A DNA stretch of 64,000 nt from Gamsiella multidivaricata (lineage: Eukaryota; Mortierellomycota; Mortierellomycetes; Mortierellales; Mortierellaceae). Below the pieces are notes generated by a model. That model was not told where the DNA came from, made no database searches, and was given only the letters and a program-made list of their open reading frames with translations. Numbering within the stretch: the stretch's first letter is position 1; each line of letters starts with the position of its first letter. The stretch spans positions 32,781-96,780 of the forward strand of contig NW_026251817.1 in assembly GCF_025024155.1 (NCBI RefSeq). Reading direction: 5' to 3'. Positions 37,771 to 49,493 of this stretch are shown piece after piece. A program made the translations under genes and the position numbers.

Positions 37771-38425
37771 TTAGCACCTAGCGCGACGGTTTCTGGAGTT
37801 CCGGATGACGGATCCTGCCATGAGGCCCACCACTGCTCCCTTGGCTAAGCTTGCCCCTTCCCGATTGGACCTACCACCAGCCACCGTAGCGTTGCTAACA
37901 TTGCTAGTCTGCTGACTCATCTGCGGACTCATCTGCGGACTCATCTGAGGAAGTCCACCTCCAGCACCAGCGCCGTACAGGCGGTTGTAGGCTGCCAGGT
38001 TTTGCTCATAGACAACCATTTGTTGTCGAAAATTGGCAGAATCATTGGCAGCAGCCGCAGCTCCATTAGGATGCTCCCATTGCCGCATACCAGTAAATCT
38101 ATTGACATAGAAAAGGTGTTTGCTTAGAGGATCGTACTGACAGACCCTGGAGCACAGTCGTTTATGAGAATTCAATGATTGTACGGTGTGAGATTAAAAG
38201 GTGCTTTAGTTATGAAGAACATGCTGCGCAGAGGTTCTCATCTTTGACGTGGGACATTCATAGGCTTTACCATTCTTTGGGGAGATCGTAGGATAGAGGC
38301 GCGGGCATAACTGGTGGGGGAGGGGCGCTTTGGAGGTATATAATGCTCCCTTGGGGAGGAGGAATGCTTTGGGAATGGATCATAGTGCTGCTGGAAGATG
38401 CAGGTTTGCTTGAACAAGATCCCAT
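37771..38425 (-). CDS. Small WW-domain protein with predicted N-terminal acylation
   Basis: Two exons, 38425-38271 and 38146-37771 (stop TAA); 176 aa. The N-terminus MGSCSSK fits N-myristoylation (Gly2, Ser6) with a palmitoylatable Cys4. A Pro/Ser-rich stretch follows, then one WW domain split by the intron (LPKEWVCQYDPLSKHLFYVN and RFTGMRQWEHP), with both signature Trp residues and the final Pro. Next are a Gln/Ala-rich stretch, three QMSP/QMSQ repeats, and a C-terminal segment (SLAKGAVVGLMAGSVIRN) with small-residue spacing like a glycine zipper, ending RRARC. WW domains bind Pro-rich ligands such as PPxY. A membrane-anchored adaptor is a reasonable inference; I do not recognise a named orthologue. 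The start was chosen because it gives a sensible N-terminus and uninterrupted phase; the upstream in-frame sequence is not protein-like. Confidence 0.82.
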
Positions 38426-41400
38426 CTCGCGATGGCGTATATATATATCGTTTTTTTGTAAGAAGTGAATAGTTGCCTTTTTTTTACGCGAACCTTTAAA
38501 TAAGGAAAGTGTATAGTAGCCGCGGGCCAGGCTTGCCCTATTTTGCGTCTCCAACCAGCACTCCATTTGACGGTGATTGGGTGCTTGGGCCGCGTGAAAC
38601 ACCCTAGATCCTGGGTGAGACTCACCAACCCACGAGGTGCATGAATTTGGGTTTCGACAATCCGGCTCCAATGACCGGCTAAGGGTATCCGGCGTCTAAC
38701 GGCATGGTTTTGTTAGAAAACGCGAGAATGCAAAGCGCCTGTGCTATACCTGGAGTTCCCACCGCGAGATTGTAGCACTATTAGGGGTCTCAAGATCATA
38801 ATATGATTAAGGATTTAGAGATTGTTAGAACGCGCGTGTCTAACCTGCACGGACCACCTACCACATCGAGAACAAAAAGCGCGACAATGATTGGCTGCAG
38901 ACGACAGTGCATAGCTTTTCGAGGAGTGAACTTAATCGAGGCCAACAAATTCGGCGCCCTGCACCAGCGTAGTGCTACAGACCCTGCCGCCCCATCCTCG
39001 ATGCTTGATGAAATCCACATTAACGTAGCCACATGGGCTAATTCATTTCTTATGGTACAGGAAAGGATAACAGCTCGCCATCTACGATCATTAGAATTAG
39101 AGCATTGTTGCTCCTGACGGATTGCTAGGGCTAAGGGTGAGCTGTTGCGTGCTGTTGTGAAGAACGTGTTCAATTTTTATTTTAGTATAGGCTGCGCTGC
39201 CGGAACCTCCATGCGCATAATTCGAATCCCTTCATTTTTACAAAGGCGCAGTACTCGACCCCAGCAATGCGTTCATCTCATCCACAGGTCGACAAACTTA
39301 TAAGACACGCATGACAAAATATAAATAGTAAAGACGATAAGAATGTTGTTTTGTTCTCGAACTGAAGATGTTCTCTTCCCATTGGTGCACCGGCGGTTTC
39401 TTTCTACCAACTGATAGTGGTAGGCTGTCATGCGGCGCGTGTCATCTCTTACACTAGTCAACAGCGCTTTGTACCTGAAAGAGTGTGCTGTCTTTTTGTT
39501 GAGCGCCAACATTGACCAAAAAACCAAGTTGTTCCACGCGATACATGCAAGACCTTTGCTGCAACCTTTTTTTTTTTATTCCGAAAGAATATTCCTTCAA
39601 ACTTTACTACGCACGATCTTTGGATTGTCAATGCCAACACGGGAATTTCTTCCCACTCTCCTTTTCCCTCATAAAATGATACATGAAAGTGCGCTTCCTT
39701 ATCATGGAACATTGGATGCACCTTCATGTTCCCTTGTGTGAACAGCGAGGGCATAGGAGGAACCTAGCTAAAGCATACTGCGATCTTTGGACATCAATCT
39801 TTGCAAAGGGGCGTCCGCCCAGAACGCGTTTCGACTTGCGGTACGTCTCCCCCGTGCTCTTCAGCAGAACATAGGTCGGTACTCCTTGATCAGCTATCAA
39901 AAACGAAGAAAAAAAAAAGCACGGGAAGTTGAATTCGCTGTGCGCACTAAAATGAGGAATATTTTTGTGCAGCTGCTTACGTCTCGCTTGCAGCAAGCCA
40001 ACGTGAAAATATTATCTTAAGCTACCATGTGTTGTCTAGAGCGCTAACATACGGAAACTGTGGCTGTTCAAAAAAAGACACAGGATCATTAAACGTCCGA
40101 GGTAAGAGGCCGTTTTGTGAACTACAAACCTTCATGTTACCGTTCATCCACAAAGTTCAAACCTTCTCATAAGCGGTAGCGGCTGGTTGAAATGGGAGAA
40201 TTTGCTTTTTTTTTTTGTGTCCGTGGTAGTCTAGAGTGGACTACATACCCGGAGAGTGTGCGGCGGTGTGATACGAATCGGTCGGAGCTGGTGTAGATAG
40301 TTTCCATGTATCCTTTAGAAGTAAGGCTGAATACCATCAGTTTGCAATGTCGAGCAACTGCCTGCAGAAATATCGCTCCGGAGAAACCAAAGGCCAGAAA
40401 CAGAATGTTCGACATCTATTTAAGTGAACCAACTTTAATTCAACTAGCACGCGTCTCCCTTAAACTAGCACAGAGCAGTGAAGCACAATTCCTTCTCAAG
40501 GTAGACTATAGCTGCAGCCCACTGTCGGGATCTGTCTATGGTTGCCAATTTGCTATGCGACTTCACAACATTTGTCTATTCATTCTGTGGAACGGTGTAG
40601 TCTACCAAGGTTTCCCGTCCAATGACATGCATACGAGGATCGTTAGGAAAGATCACATCAAAGTTCCAGGCCATTGAGGATAGGGATGCAGGCAGCGGCA
40701 CCATTGCTTTTGTGCCTGTATAACTACACAACGGGAAGGAGGATTTCTCGTATAATCCGATCTTTGACTCGGATATGCCATGCGATCGAGCAAGGGATTG
40801 CACTTAAGGAATGACTATGCAGCCGAAAACGACGCCAAATGCTTGAGCCATTGCCTCGCCAAATCTGCTGCGTCACTCACTCTGCGTCGCGCTTTTCCCT
40901 TTTGCCTTCCGAGTCTGAATATATACTTCTGCACTCGTTAAGCTGTTGATGTTGCTGTTGCTGACGAAAATATATTCAAGCAAGAAAGAAAAAAGCATGG
41001 AAAGCCCCTCGCCTGGTCGTTTTGTACCATCTCTCTTGGTGCTTTGTTGCGTAATATATATATTGAACAGAGGCCACAAATAGTAGACTATGTAGGCTGG
41101 AAACTTTGTAGCTAGGTCCCTGTTAGGCTAGTTGGGGACGGAACGAGAATGCGAGGAAGGTAAATAAAAACATGTCAGTTCTTTGGATGTGGGCCATTTT
41201 TTGTTGGACTTTTCTAGATCTCTAAAACATGGCTGTTGTCCAGTCGGACCTTATTCTGTAATCAGATGTCTCGATGTCTCTCGCTGCGCTTTACAGATGA
41301 TTTTGCGAGAGATAAATCAAGTACCCGGGCCATAGCTCGGTCAAATAACAGGAGATGAGAAGCGAAAGCGCTATCTGAACGAACAATGTTTTATTTACAG

Positions 41401-42867
41401 TTCGCAGTATCTCTTGTTGGCCACAGACTGGGAAAAATACCGTCTAAGGAACGAGAGGAAGGGCCGAGCGATTTCTCATGCCAAACGTATACATTTGAAA
41501 AGTTGGAAACACAATCGATGATTACGTCCAAAGGATTTATGGCCTGTCAAAATATCGAATTTTTTTGGCCTTTGTACTCCAGATTTCCCACTCGTAGCAC
41601 CGCCTGGGCTCGAGGTGCTTATCTCTTGTGCGAAGAGGCTACTGTGGTGTACATTTAAAGCGGATTATAATATGGACAATTCCCATGAACGGGTGCTGCT
41701 GCAGGGTAAAGAGCCGATTCTTGGTCTATATCATGCTTTGGATGTGCCATTCGGGGGTTCAGAGAGCGAGGGGGAACACTGCCTCCTGTTTTTCCTATCG
41801 CAGACGACATCGTTGAGTATTTTGCACTTTGCTGAATGGGAATGACATTTGTCACGACTTGCGACATGTGGTGCGCTAAGCCAGATATTTGTTCGTGTTT
41901 GCGACCAATCCTATTTTCGGATGGATGGCGAATGGACGTATCGCGTGGACATCTATTATGCCGTCAAAGATGACGCAGTCGAGACTACTATCGAGGCTGT
42001 GCGGCCTTTCAATCATCGGCACTGAGGGAGTGCTTACAATCGACGCCAAAAGGAAGGCCCTGAGACCGACCGCAGAGTGTGGGCCCGTATGGTTCCCCAG
42101 GATGCGATGCCTCGCTGCCATGGATGTTGGTCCATCCTCGGCTTCCTTAGTCCATTTCCTAATGCGGCGCGTATTGCGGTAAATCCTTTACAAACAAATT
42201 ACCCCAGTAAGACGAAGAATGATGGTCTTGTGTATGTAAGAGGTAAATCATTGTAGGTATGGAGAATACATGTTTACGTCCTGACCTTCCTGTCTCTTGG
42301 CGAGTATACCAGCAAAGGCCAGAAAAAGGAAGGGGGGAGGGTCGCATGAAGTATTGCTATGGTGAGCGCATGTGTTTGCTTATAGAGCGTCTGAAGGACA
42401 GTGGTGGTGCCCCTTGACTGCGAAGGAGAGGCAGCCAGATTATCGCACGCATAGGGATGCGTCAGCATATACGGCTCTAGGGCATTAAGTGCATGTATTC
42501 TTGTCCATCGGAGCAGACGGGGTCAGAATTGTCGGGACTAGGGTGTCGATTGCTTGGTTCGTGCGCACGATCAGACAAGACCCGAGAAGGTTTACGCGTG
42601 GGTAAATTCACCCTCACATACTCACATGTGAGGTGGGCTAGACCATGACACGTGTAATCCTCACCTTGTTAAATATTTAATGGAGGGGTGCGATGGTTGG
42701 GTGCGTGTGTATGTGCACATTGTGGAGAAAATTAAGAGAGGAAGGAATGTGCTGACAGGGGACGAAGAGACTGCCTGCGTGTGGCGGCAGGACCGAGAGA
42801 GACCATCGGAAGCGACCAAGTCCATATCATGATCAACAACATCCACAGGGGCCTCCGTATCACATGC

Positions 42868-42917
42868 ATTATTATTATCATTATTATTATTATTATCTTT
42901 ATCATATTACTATTATT
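42868..42917. repeat. (ATT)n microsatellite
   Basis: Imperfect ATT/ATC trinucleotide repeat of about 50 nt in the gene-poor interval. Confidence 0.8.
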
Positions 42918-43574
42918 TTATGAGCATAAACATGGAAGGAAAAAAAAATAAAAAAAAAAAGAATGGGGAGCACTAATTGCCCCTGGACGTATTTTCGGTG
43001 GTGTAGAGTGTCTACAACAACAGAAAGCAAGAGTGCGTGCATGCATTTGAGGATGTGGAAGTGAGAGAGCACCACGCGCTTCGCTCTCGACACATCGCAT
43101 CGACACCGTACCAGGGTGTGTCTGTGTGTAGGTGGTTTATTTGGGTTCGTAATGAAATTTGTAAAGGTGTGTGCATGTGTGTTGCACATGTGGTGCATGT
43201 GGTGCATGCGATGAGGCGATGGATGGGGGCACCAGAAGGGATTCCAGATTATAAAGACGGGCTCTCGCACAGTAAAAATGCCCCGGTCGCTGCATTCCAC
43301 GCAAGCAAAGGACACCCCCGAGGCCGAAGACGGCCAGGAAGGCCTTCGTGGTCCACGCGTGCTTATTGGCTGCTGCTGCTTTCAGGTGGGGGGGATCCTT
43401 CACTTCATTTGATTTCATTTCATTTCCCGGTGTTACTTTGGCGCATCCCCCCACACCTCCGCATCCACAGTCCCGCCATAGACACGTTGGCAGCCCCTCT
43501 CGATGGACCCAACACTCCTCATGATTGCTTCGTCTTTGGCGCACCCTTCGATTTTTTGTATTTCCTTGTGAGCC

Positions 43575-43647
43575 ATCGTCAATCATCATCATCGTCACTC
43601 ATCATCATCTCCATTATCATCCCCATTATCGTCTCCATCATCATCGA
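43575..43647. repeat. (ATC)n microsatellite
   Basis: Imperfect ATC/ATT repeat of about 70 nt, about 570 nt upstream of the bHLH start codon. Confidence 0.75.
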
Positions 43648-44212
43648 TGCCTCGACTGACAAGGCTGACTATGCTTGCTTGCATCTCTGTCATCACTTCC
43701 AATCGAACAAGTGGCTCCGCTCACCCACTAGATCCCATTTCTTGGGCATGCCGGATGGCTCTCAATCATGAGCACGGATGTGTGCGTGGTGGCATGTGTA
43801 ATATATGTTTTATAACGTGCATCGATGTGTATGTGCGTATGTGAGCGTCTGCGTGTGGACATGGCACATAGCCGATCGGGATCCCATGCGCTTATCGCTT
43901 GGCTGTCTTGGCTGCGATGGTGATGGTGATGACAGGGGGCGACGGGGGGAGACAGGTTGGGAACAGGAGCACCAGAGCACATGCTTGATCCTGTGTTGAA
44001 GATATAAAGCGTGGACGTGCACCCGTCTTAATGTGGCACTTGCTTTCCTATCCTTCCCTCACCTCCCTCACCCCTGGCTTCCTGTCACCTCCTTACCCCC
44101 TCTTTTCTTCATCCGTGTCTAGCTCTCCATCGAGTCCTCCTTGATACTCCCAGCATCCCGCGATATCTCCGTCACCAGCGATCCAGTCTGCCATTGCACC
44201 AGCCACACCGTC

Positions 44213-45353
44213 ATGCCACTGTCCTCATTCGAACGCAACTCGTCTTACTCTCCACTCCAGCACATGTCCGGCCCCGAGTCTCCAGAACCGTATGTGACAC
44301 AACATCAGCAGCGCAATGATCAGTACTCGGTCTCGCCACCTCCAGTCTCTCAGCATTACCCAAGACCCCATCCACAGGACAATGCTGAATACAACCCAAC
44401 ATCCCCTGCCCCACAACGGCGGCCATCTTATCCAGTATACCACGGGGCTTCACGTCATGATCCCTATGAACAAGCCTCGCACACTGTGGACACCCTGCCA
44501 GATGTCTATGGGCACCACAGGAGTCAGTCATACCACGGCCCCACCCCTGATATTCGACATGTATCTCAACCATCATCATCCGACACATTCCCTGCGTACT
44601 ATGCTCATCAGCGTTTCCCAGATCCAAACTCCCACCATGAGCAGATGTCAAGGAACCGTCAGCAGTTGCCGCCGTCTCGAAGATCGTTCGCAGAGGAGAC
44701 TTCGCATTATGGTCAAGAAATACCACACACGTTCCAGGGCAGGCAGCGAAGCCAGAGCAGTGTAGGACCAATTTCAACATTCCATTATCAAGACTCTTCT
44801 TCAGGATCAATTTTGCCGCCCTCACGGTCCTCACAATCGCCACACTCTCTAAGCTCACCGCCTCCACAGCCTCACTCGCGATCACCCCAGACCCCGCCGC
44901 TGACACCTTCGCCGAGAGAGTACAGTGGCCGGGCGCAGAACCATCAACCTCACCAATACCCCTCTCGTCCAACAAGATCGACTAGCGGCAGAGTGGTGCA
45001 CAAGACTTCTACACGTGAATCGACCGTGGCACCGAACCGAAGAATGGCCCATATTCTCTCTGAACAGAAGCGGCGAGAAAAGATCAACGGCGGTTTTGAT
45101 GAACTCAAGAGTGTCATCCCCGAGTATGTCATACAAACTGATCCATACCCAAGTCGTGCTCCATGCTGGCCTTCTATAAACTGACATGGTATCTTTACAT
45201 CCACCCAAATAGCTGTGCACAGAACACGGATTCAAAAGCAACTATTCTGCGAAAAGGTACGTGCCATATATACATGCTGCTCCAGAAATGAACCTGTTGC
45301 CCTCAATTGCAAGCAACCTTGACTTATCTTCTTTCTTGTTCTCACTCGTTTAC

Positions 45354-45385
<32 letters not shown>

Positions 45386-45505
45386 TCGCCAGCCGTGTCA
45401 TACATTCTAATGCTTGAAGACGAACTGCGAAAGTACACCGGCACATACGATCAACCTATCGGCCACCCGGAGCCCTTACATAGCGACCATGGACACGAGC
45501 AATAA
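44213..45505 (+). CDS. Basic helix-loop-helix transcription factor
   Basis: Three exons: 44213-45123, 45213-45256 and 45393-45505 (two stop codons in tandem); 355 aa. The first 270 residues are disordered and rich in Ser, Pro, Gln and His. The bHLH starts at RRMAHILSEQKRREKINGGF, with His, Glu and Arg at the positions that read the CACGTG E-box. Helix 1 is FDELKSVIPD, the loop CAQNTDS, and helix 2 KATILRKAVSYILMLEDELR; both introns fall inside the HLH. There is no clear leucine zipper and only a 25-residue tail. It would bind E-boxes as a homo- or heterodimer in the nucleus; targets are unknown. The second intron ends in 28 T (45355-45382) before its acceptor. The frame stays open upstream to an acceptor-like CTAG at 44117-44120, so an extra upstream exon is possible; 44213 is the first ATG. 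Confidence 0.9.
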
Positions 45506-45704
45506 TAAATTCCTCTCATGTCGATCAGAACAACAAATCCTATCACTTCGCAAAGCAAAGGCCGTTACACCGGAGAGATTAAAAATGTTAATTAGGGGCA
45601 CTACGGAAAGAGATTTTGGAGCTGTGCTGATCTCTGGGAGGGGATGCTGTAGTATACACGTGCATGTTTGCAATTTGGTTCATGAGGTTGGCAGAAGGCG
45701 AATC
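45506..45704. other. Short convergent 3' intergenic region
   Basis: 199 nt between the bHLH and kelch-protein stop codons, which face each other. It holds only AT-rich 3' flanks. Confidence 0.5.
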
Positions 45705-47944
45705 CTATCGGATAAGTGATGAACCCGCCGTGTCACTACCGTGCGCAGAGTCCGGCATTGAGTACGTTGCCGAAAATGCAGGCGAAGACATGTAGGGGCT
45801 TTGATAGGTGCCTCCGTATTGAGTGAATGATGTGGATGAGGTTCTGGTGTACGGGCGAATATCGAGAGAGGAGTCCCGCTGGGTATGCGGAGTACCGAGC
45901 AATGTTTGGGAACTGCCGTCGAGACTCGCTCGTAGGGTCCTGAGGTTCTCAAGGTCTTCCAAGGTTGATGGCTCTAGAGGCTCGGGAGCAGAGACAATGT
46001 CTGTGAGTTCCTGCTTCGCGATACCATATGAGCCCATTCCGTACAATGGGCGTCCAGGGACACTGACTACAGTCTGGTAATGCGACGGCGACCTCGATAT
46101 GTCGCCGCTCGAAGCATCTTCGTTAATTGTGCTGGACGGCGGGTACTCTTGAGGAGCATGCGGAATGCGCGTCGCTGTAGCTGCCTGCGTCGCAAATTCG
46201 TCCATGATCGACTCTGCCTTGGCGTAGGGGTTCTGAATTTGACTGTAGTTTTGTTCGCTGGGGAGTCCGTTCGAGTACTTCAGTAGGCTATGCGTCCCGG
46301 TTTCAGCGTGGGGGTATCCGGCCAGCAGCGGATGCGCAAAAGCGACTACGGGAGTGGTACCGCTGCTTGGGTTGCTATCACCATTGCGGCTGACCCTATG
46401 CTCCTTTTGCAACATGTCCTCGCTCTTCAACACCATGCCTTTGGTTTGCCGCTCCTCCTCCTCATGCATGCGCATCCGTCGTCTTCTCCTGATAAACCAG
46501 ATTCCAATTACGATGAGCAGTACCAATGCAACGCCCCCAGCAATCACTCCAATCATCAATGAATTGGACTTCTTTGGGGTGTAAATGTCGACGGTGTCGC
46601 CCCATTGTTGAGATCCACCATTCCAGACACCGACAGATTGGTCCAGATAGTCGAGCGGAGGAGATTCCTGTGGGGCACTGAAGTCCAGACTTTTGAGCCC
46701 GCCATGCAGAAATATCTGCTGTCCTTGTCCGATGACTGTCGCGCCGCGGAACATTGTGTTTCTAGGTCCTCCTGTGATCCCAGACAGCATTGTCGCCACG
46801 TTTTGGTTCTTATCAAAGACCACAATCTGCTGCTGTGTGCTCGACCCACCACCGTTTCCAGGGAAGATGTCGAGTTGCGAAGGTGATACTGGATATGCAG
46901 CGGACCCCCTTGTTATCTTTGGAAGTGAACCCATGTTTCCAAACATGACTACCACTATTTGGTTCATGAATTTGTGAAACTGATTAGATTCTTGATAACC
47001 GTTTGCTATGATTTTCTATGCTTCTTCCATATGCGCTTACCGTTTGATGGCGCTTGCTGAACAGGAAAAGACGTAATTGCATCCCAGTCCTGGACCTGGC
47101 CCGTTACTAATGTCGAGTAACCTCCTATGATGAACGCTCGCCCGTTGCCGTAATTCTTTTTAGGCTCATTTTTATCCTGTCCCAAGATGGCAAGTGTATA
47201 GTGTCGGAAACCAGCCGGCGGCAGCAAGGTTCCTCCGCCTGGGATGGCGCCCCAGCCGCTCAAGGCCCCCGTGGTGCCTGGAGGGGTTGTTTGAGATGTC
47301 CCAATTGCGAGCGTGACCAGCCATGTATTCGTGTCCAGATAGTACGGCTGAGGTTGGCTGTTCCATGTGAGAGTGCAGACGACGAGGGCCGTAAATCCGT
47401 CCGCCAGGATCCTTGACTGAATGTAGACTGGGTTCAGGAACATGTTCGAGGATACATTTGGGCCGAATATGATGGACGAGGCCGGTGTGGCAGTGTCGCT
47501 CCAGGAAGATGTACCGATGTTGTAGACAAGCAATTGGAAACCCCCGCCTACTACGATAATACGCCCATCATCTGTTGCAAAACAGTCGATCCACGAAGGT
47601 GTAGATGTTGGAGTCTGGCTTGAATAGGTCATCGTAAGGTTTGTGATTTGAATGGGTACAGGAGAATCTGGCAGGTCAAGCCAAGGGAATGTTTCTGGGT
47701 CTGCAGTGGAAGCTGCGGTCAGGGGTAATTTGAGGGACGTAAATGCAGCATAGCCGTCGGAGGTCGGTGCAGTGCCTCCTAGGAAATAAAGGGTGTTTTT
47801 ATGTTCAACCACGCAATGACCCGCACGTGGCCCTGGTCCTTTGGACTGAGCATGGGTATGGAAATGGGGCGTAAAGGCGAGGATGGCTGAGAATATGAAT
47901 AGTTTCGTTACTCCCTCCCGGATACTGGGGATACGACAGAGCAT
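45705..47944 (-). CDS. Kelch/galactose-oxidase-like type I membrane protein
   Basis: Two exons, 47944-47041 and 46990-45705; 729 aa with a 50-nt intron. A signal peptide is likely at residues 1-32 (KLFIFSAILAF core). The extracellular part has kelch-like beta-propeller motifs: GPRAGHCVVEHKNTLYFLGG, DDGRIIVVGGGFQLLVYN, PPAGFRHYTLAIL, GRAFIIGGY. A single transmembrane helix (SLMIGVIAGGVALVLLIVIG) is followed by an RRRRR stop-transfer signal, and a 220-residue Ser/Thr/Pro-rich cytoplasmic tail follows. No copper-ligand set of galactose oxidase is recognisable, so I call it propeller-like rather than an enzyme. Proteins of this layout are common in early-diverging fungi and thought to act at the cell surface; the role is unknown. 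The donor is GTAAGC; the acceptor TATCAAG was chosen over ATCAG because only it keeps frame. It is divergent from the PP2C gene. Confidence 0.85.
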
Positions 47945-49493
47945 TGACGATACTAAAGCAGTATGACCAGTGTGAGGAGAGTGTAATTAATGGAGAATAG
48001 TTTTGGAAATGAGCAGGATAAGATGCGTATGAGAAGAAGGGGCCTTAGGGGATGGCGGAGATGGATGGAATAGTGGATGGAGCCGGGGACGGGAAAAAGA
48101 GAAGGAGAGAAGTCGAAGGACAGGAGAAAGAAAAAGCGACAGGAACGAGAGAAGATTGAGAGCATAGTCTACTTTGAATGTGACCAGCCGAGAACAGAAA
48201 GCTGGAAGGGCGAATGGCGGTCAATGGGTCGGCGCAGTGCACAAGGGAGGGGGTGAGTGGCCAAAAGAGAGCAAACAGCGCGGCGTGTACCACGCTCGAG
48301 GATGTCTTTCGAAAACAAACAACAAAACATTTTGTCCGTGGAAAGAAACACAGTGCTCTTCGGTGGAGGGTGGGGAGAGACGCATTCCGTCTTTCTCGTG
48401 GACTCTTTGTCCTCTTGTACTAGTGTAATGCGGACGTGTACTTGACAGGGCCCATGCTAGGGCTGCAGAACAAGGCCAGGGCCAAAGCATAGAAATCTAC
48501 GCGCGTGTAAGAAGCGCCAAAACGCGTCATGACGCGCCTTAAGGTGGTACTTCAGCGCGTAGAGGGGAGTTCAGAATGTCGGAGCGCGAAAGTTGGGCCG
48601 TGTCTGGGCTATGGCACAGATTGAGTGGACTGACTGACAGCAGTGACGATGACCGCGTGTTGTGCTGTAATACTGTAGCCTACTGTAGACTATCGCAGGT
48701 ACGGTTGATGTGACATCAAAAGAGCGAGATTTGCACGCGATCGCTCATTGGTTCCTTGCTTGTTTCACAGGTCTCGCCACTACATCTCGGCTCAGTCCAT
48801 CTGACTTTCCTCATCCCACACTCTTCCCCTTCTCCCTCTCTCTCTCTCCCTCTCTCTCCCTCTCTCTCTCCCCACCTCTGTTTCTTCTGTTAGAGCCCTC
48901 TACCGCGCCAGGACTCATGTAAGGACACCGGACACTCTCATATAAGATGCTGGTCGCTTGTCGCCTGCCTCTGGAATCAGATCGCACCTTCCTGTGCACA
49001 GGACGCTTTCTTGCTCTGCGGCAGAGGGCTTGCTACTCAGGACGAGCAACCACCAGCCTGGAAGTTCAGTTCAGTACAGTTCAGTCAATCAGTCGACGAT
49101 TAGTCTCCTGCCGCTTGTAACTCGGCAGTCAATAAAACGATTTGCAGCTTATCAAGCGGTGGATCGTGGATGTCATGGCACACCTCTGTTTTCAGACCCC
49201 TTCCTTTTGTCCGTTTGACCGTTGCGGTTTACCACTGAAACACAATCCTGAGTGGGATTTTTGGACTTTACTACTTTTGGCCACCAGGCTGGTTTGGCCC
49301 TGAGAACGCGCCTCATCCCAACCCCTTTCTTCATTCTGATTCACGAGGAATCATCGCCCAGAGATGCTGCCTACAGCTAGAAGTTGGGCCTGTCGTACTA
49401 ATCGTCGTTGATTTCCTCCGTTACCTTCACCAGACCAGCTCCACTACTACCTTTCCAAATACCTATCCCTTTGTACGTTACGCCTGATAATCG
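47945..49493. promoter_or_regulatory. Divergent promoter between kelch protein and PP2C genes
   Basis: 1.55 kb between start codons. It contains a cluster of ACGCG motifs around 48496-48563, including a perfect 14-nt palindrome, a CT tract (48822-48873), and AGTTCAGT repeats (49064-49085). No conserved open frame. Confidence 0.5.
48523..48536. promoter_or_regulatory. 14-nt palindrome CGCGTCATGACGCG
   Basis: Perfect inverted repeat in the divergent promoter. It sits inside a looser pair of inverted arms, CTACGCGC (about 48498-48505) and GCGCGTAG (about 48554-48561). Both halves contain ACGCG-like (MCB-type) sequence around a TCATGA core. A dimeric factor site is plausible but unproven. Confidence 0.4.

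Larger units (their letters stand above)
38426..44212. other. 5.8-kb gene-poor interval
   Basis: Between the WW-protein start (-) and the bHLH start (+), so formally a divergent intergenic region, though far longer than the other divergent gaps here. It holds a T-rich tract (39568-39579), short unconserved open frames on both strands, an ATT microsatellite and an ATC microsatellite. The last kilobase is plausible bHLH promoter, with a TATTGGCT CCAAT-type motif near 43366-43373 and a pyrimidine-rich leader at 44040-44140. No transposase, tRNA or rRNA signature was recognised. Confidence 0.5.

Noticed and set aside
41876..42182. Overlapping open frames on both strands in the gene-poor interval
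   Set aside because: Neither has a recognisable motif, and mutual overlap on opposite strands is what chance open frames look like.
43037..43771. Plus-strand open frame of 244 codons
   Set aside because: It runs through ATC microsatellite and low-complexity promoter DNA, shows no domain and has no splice partner.
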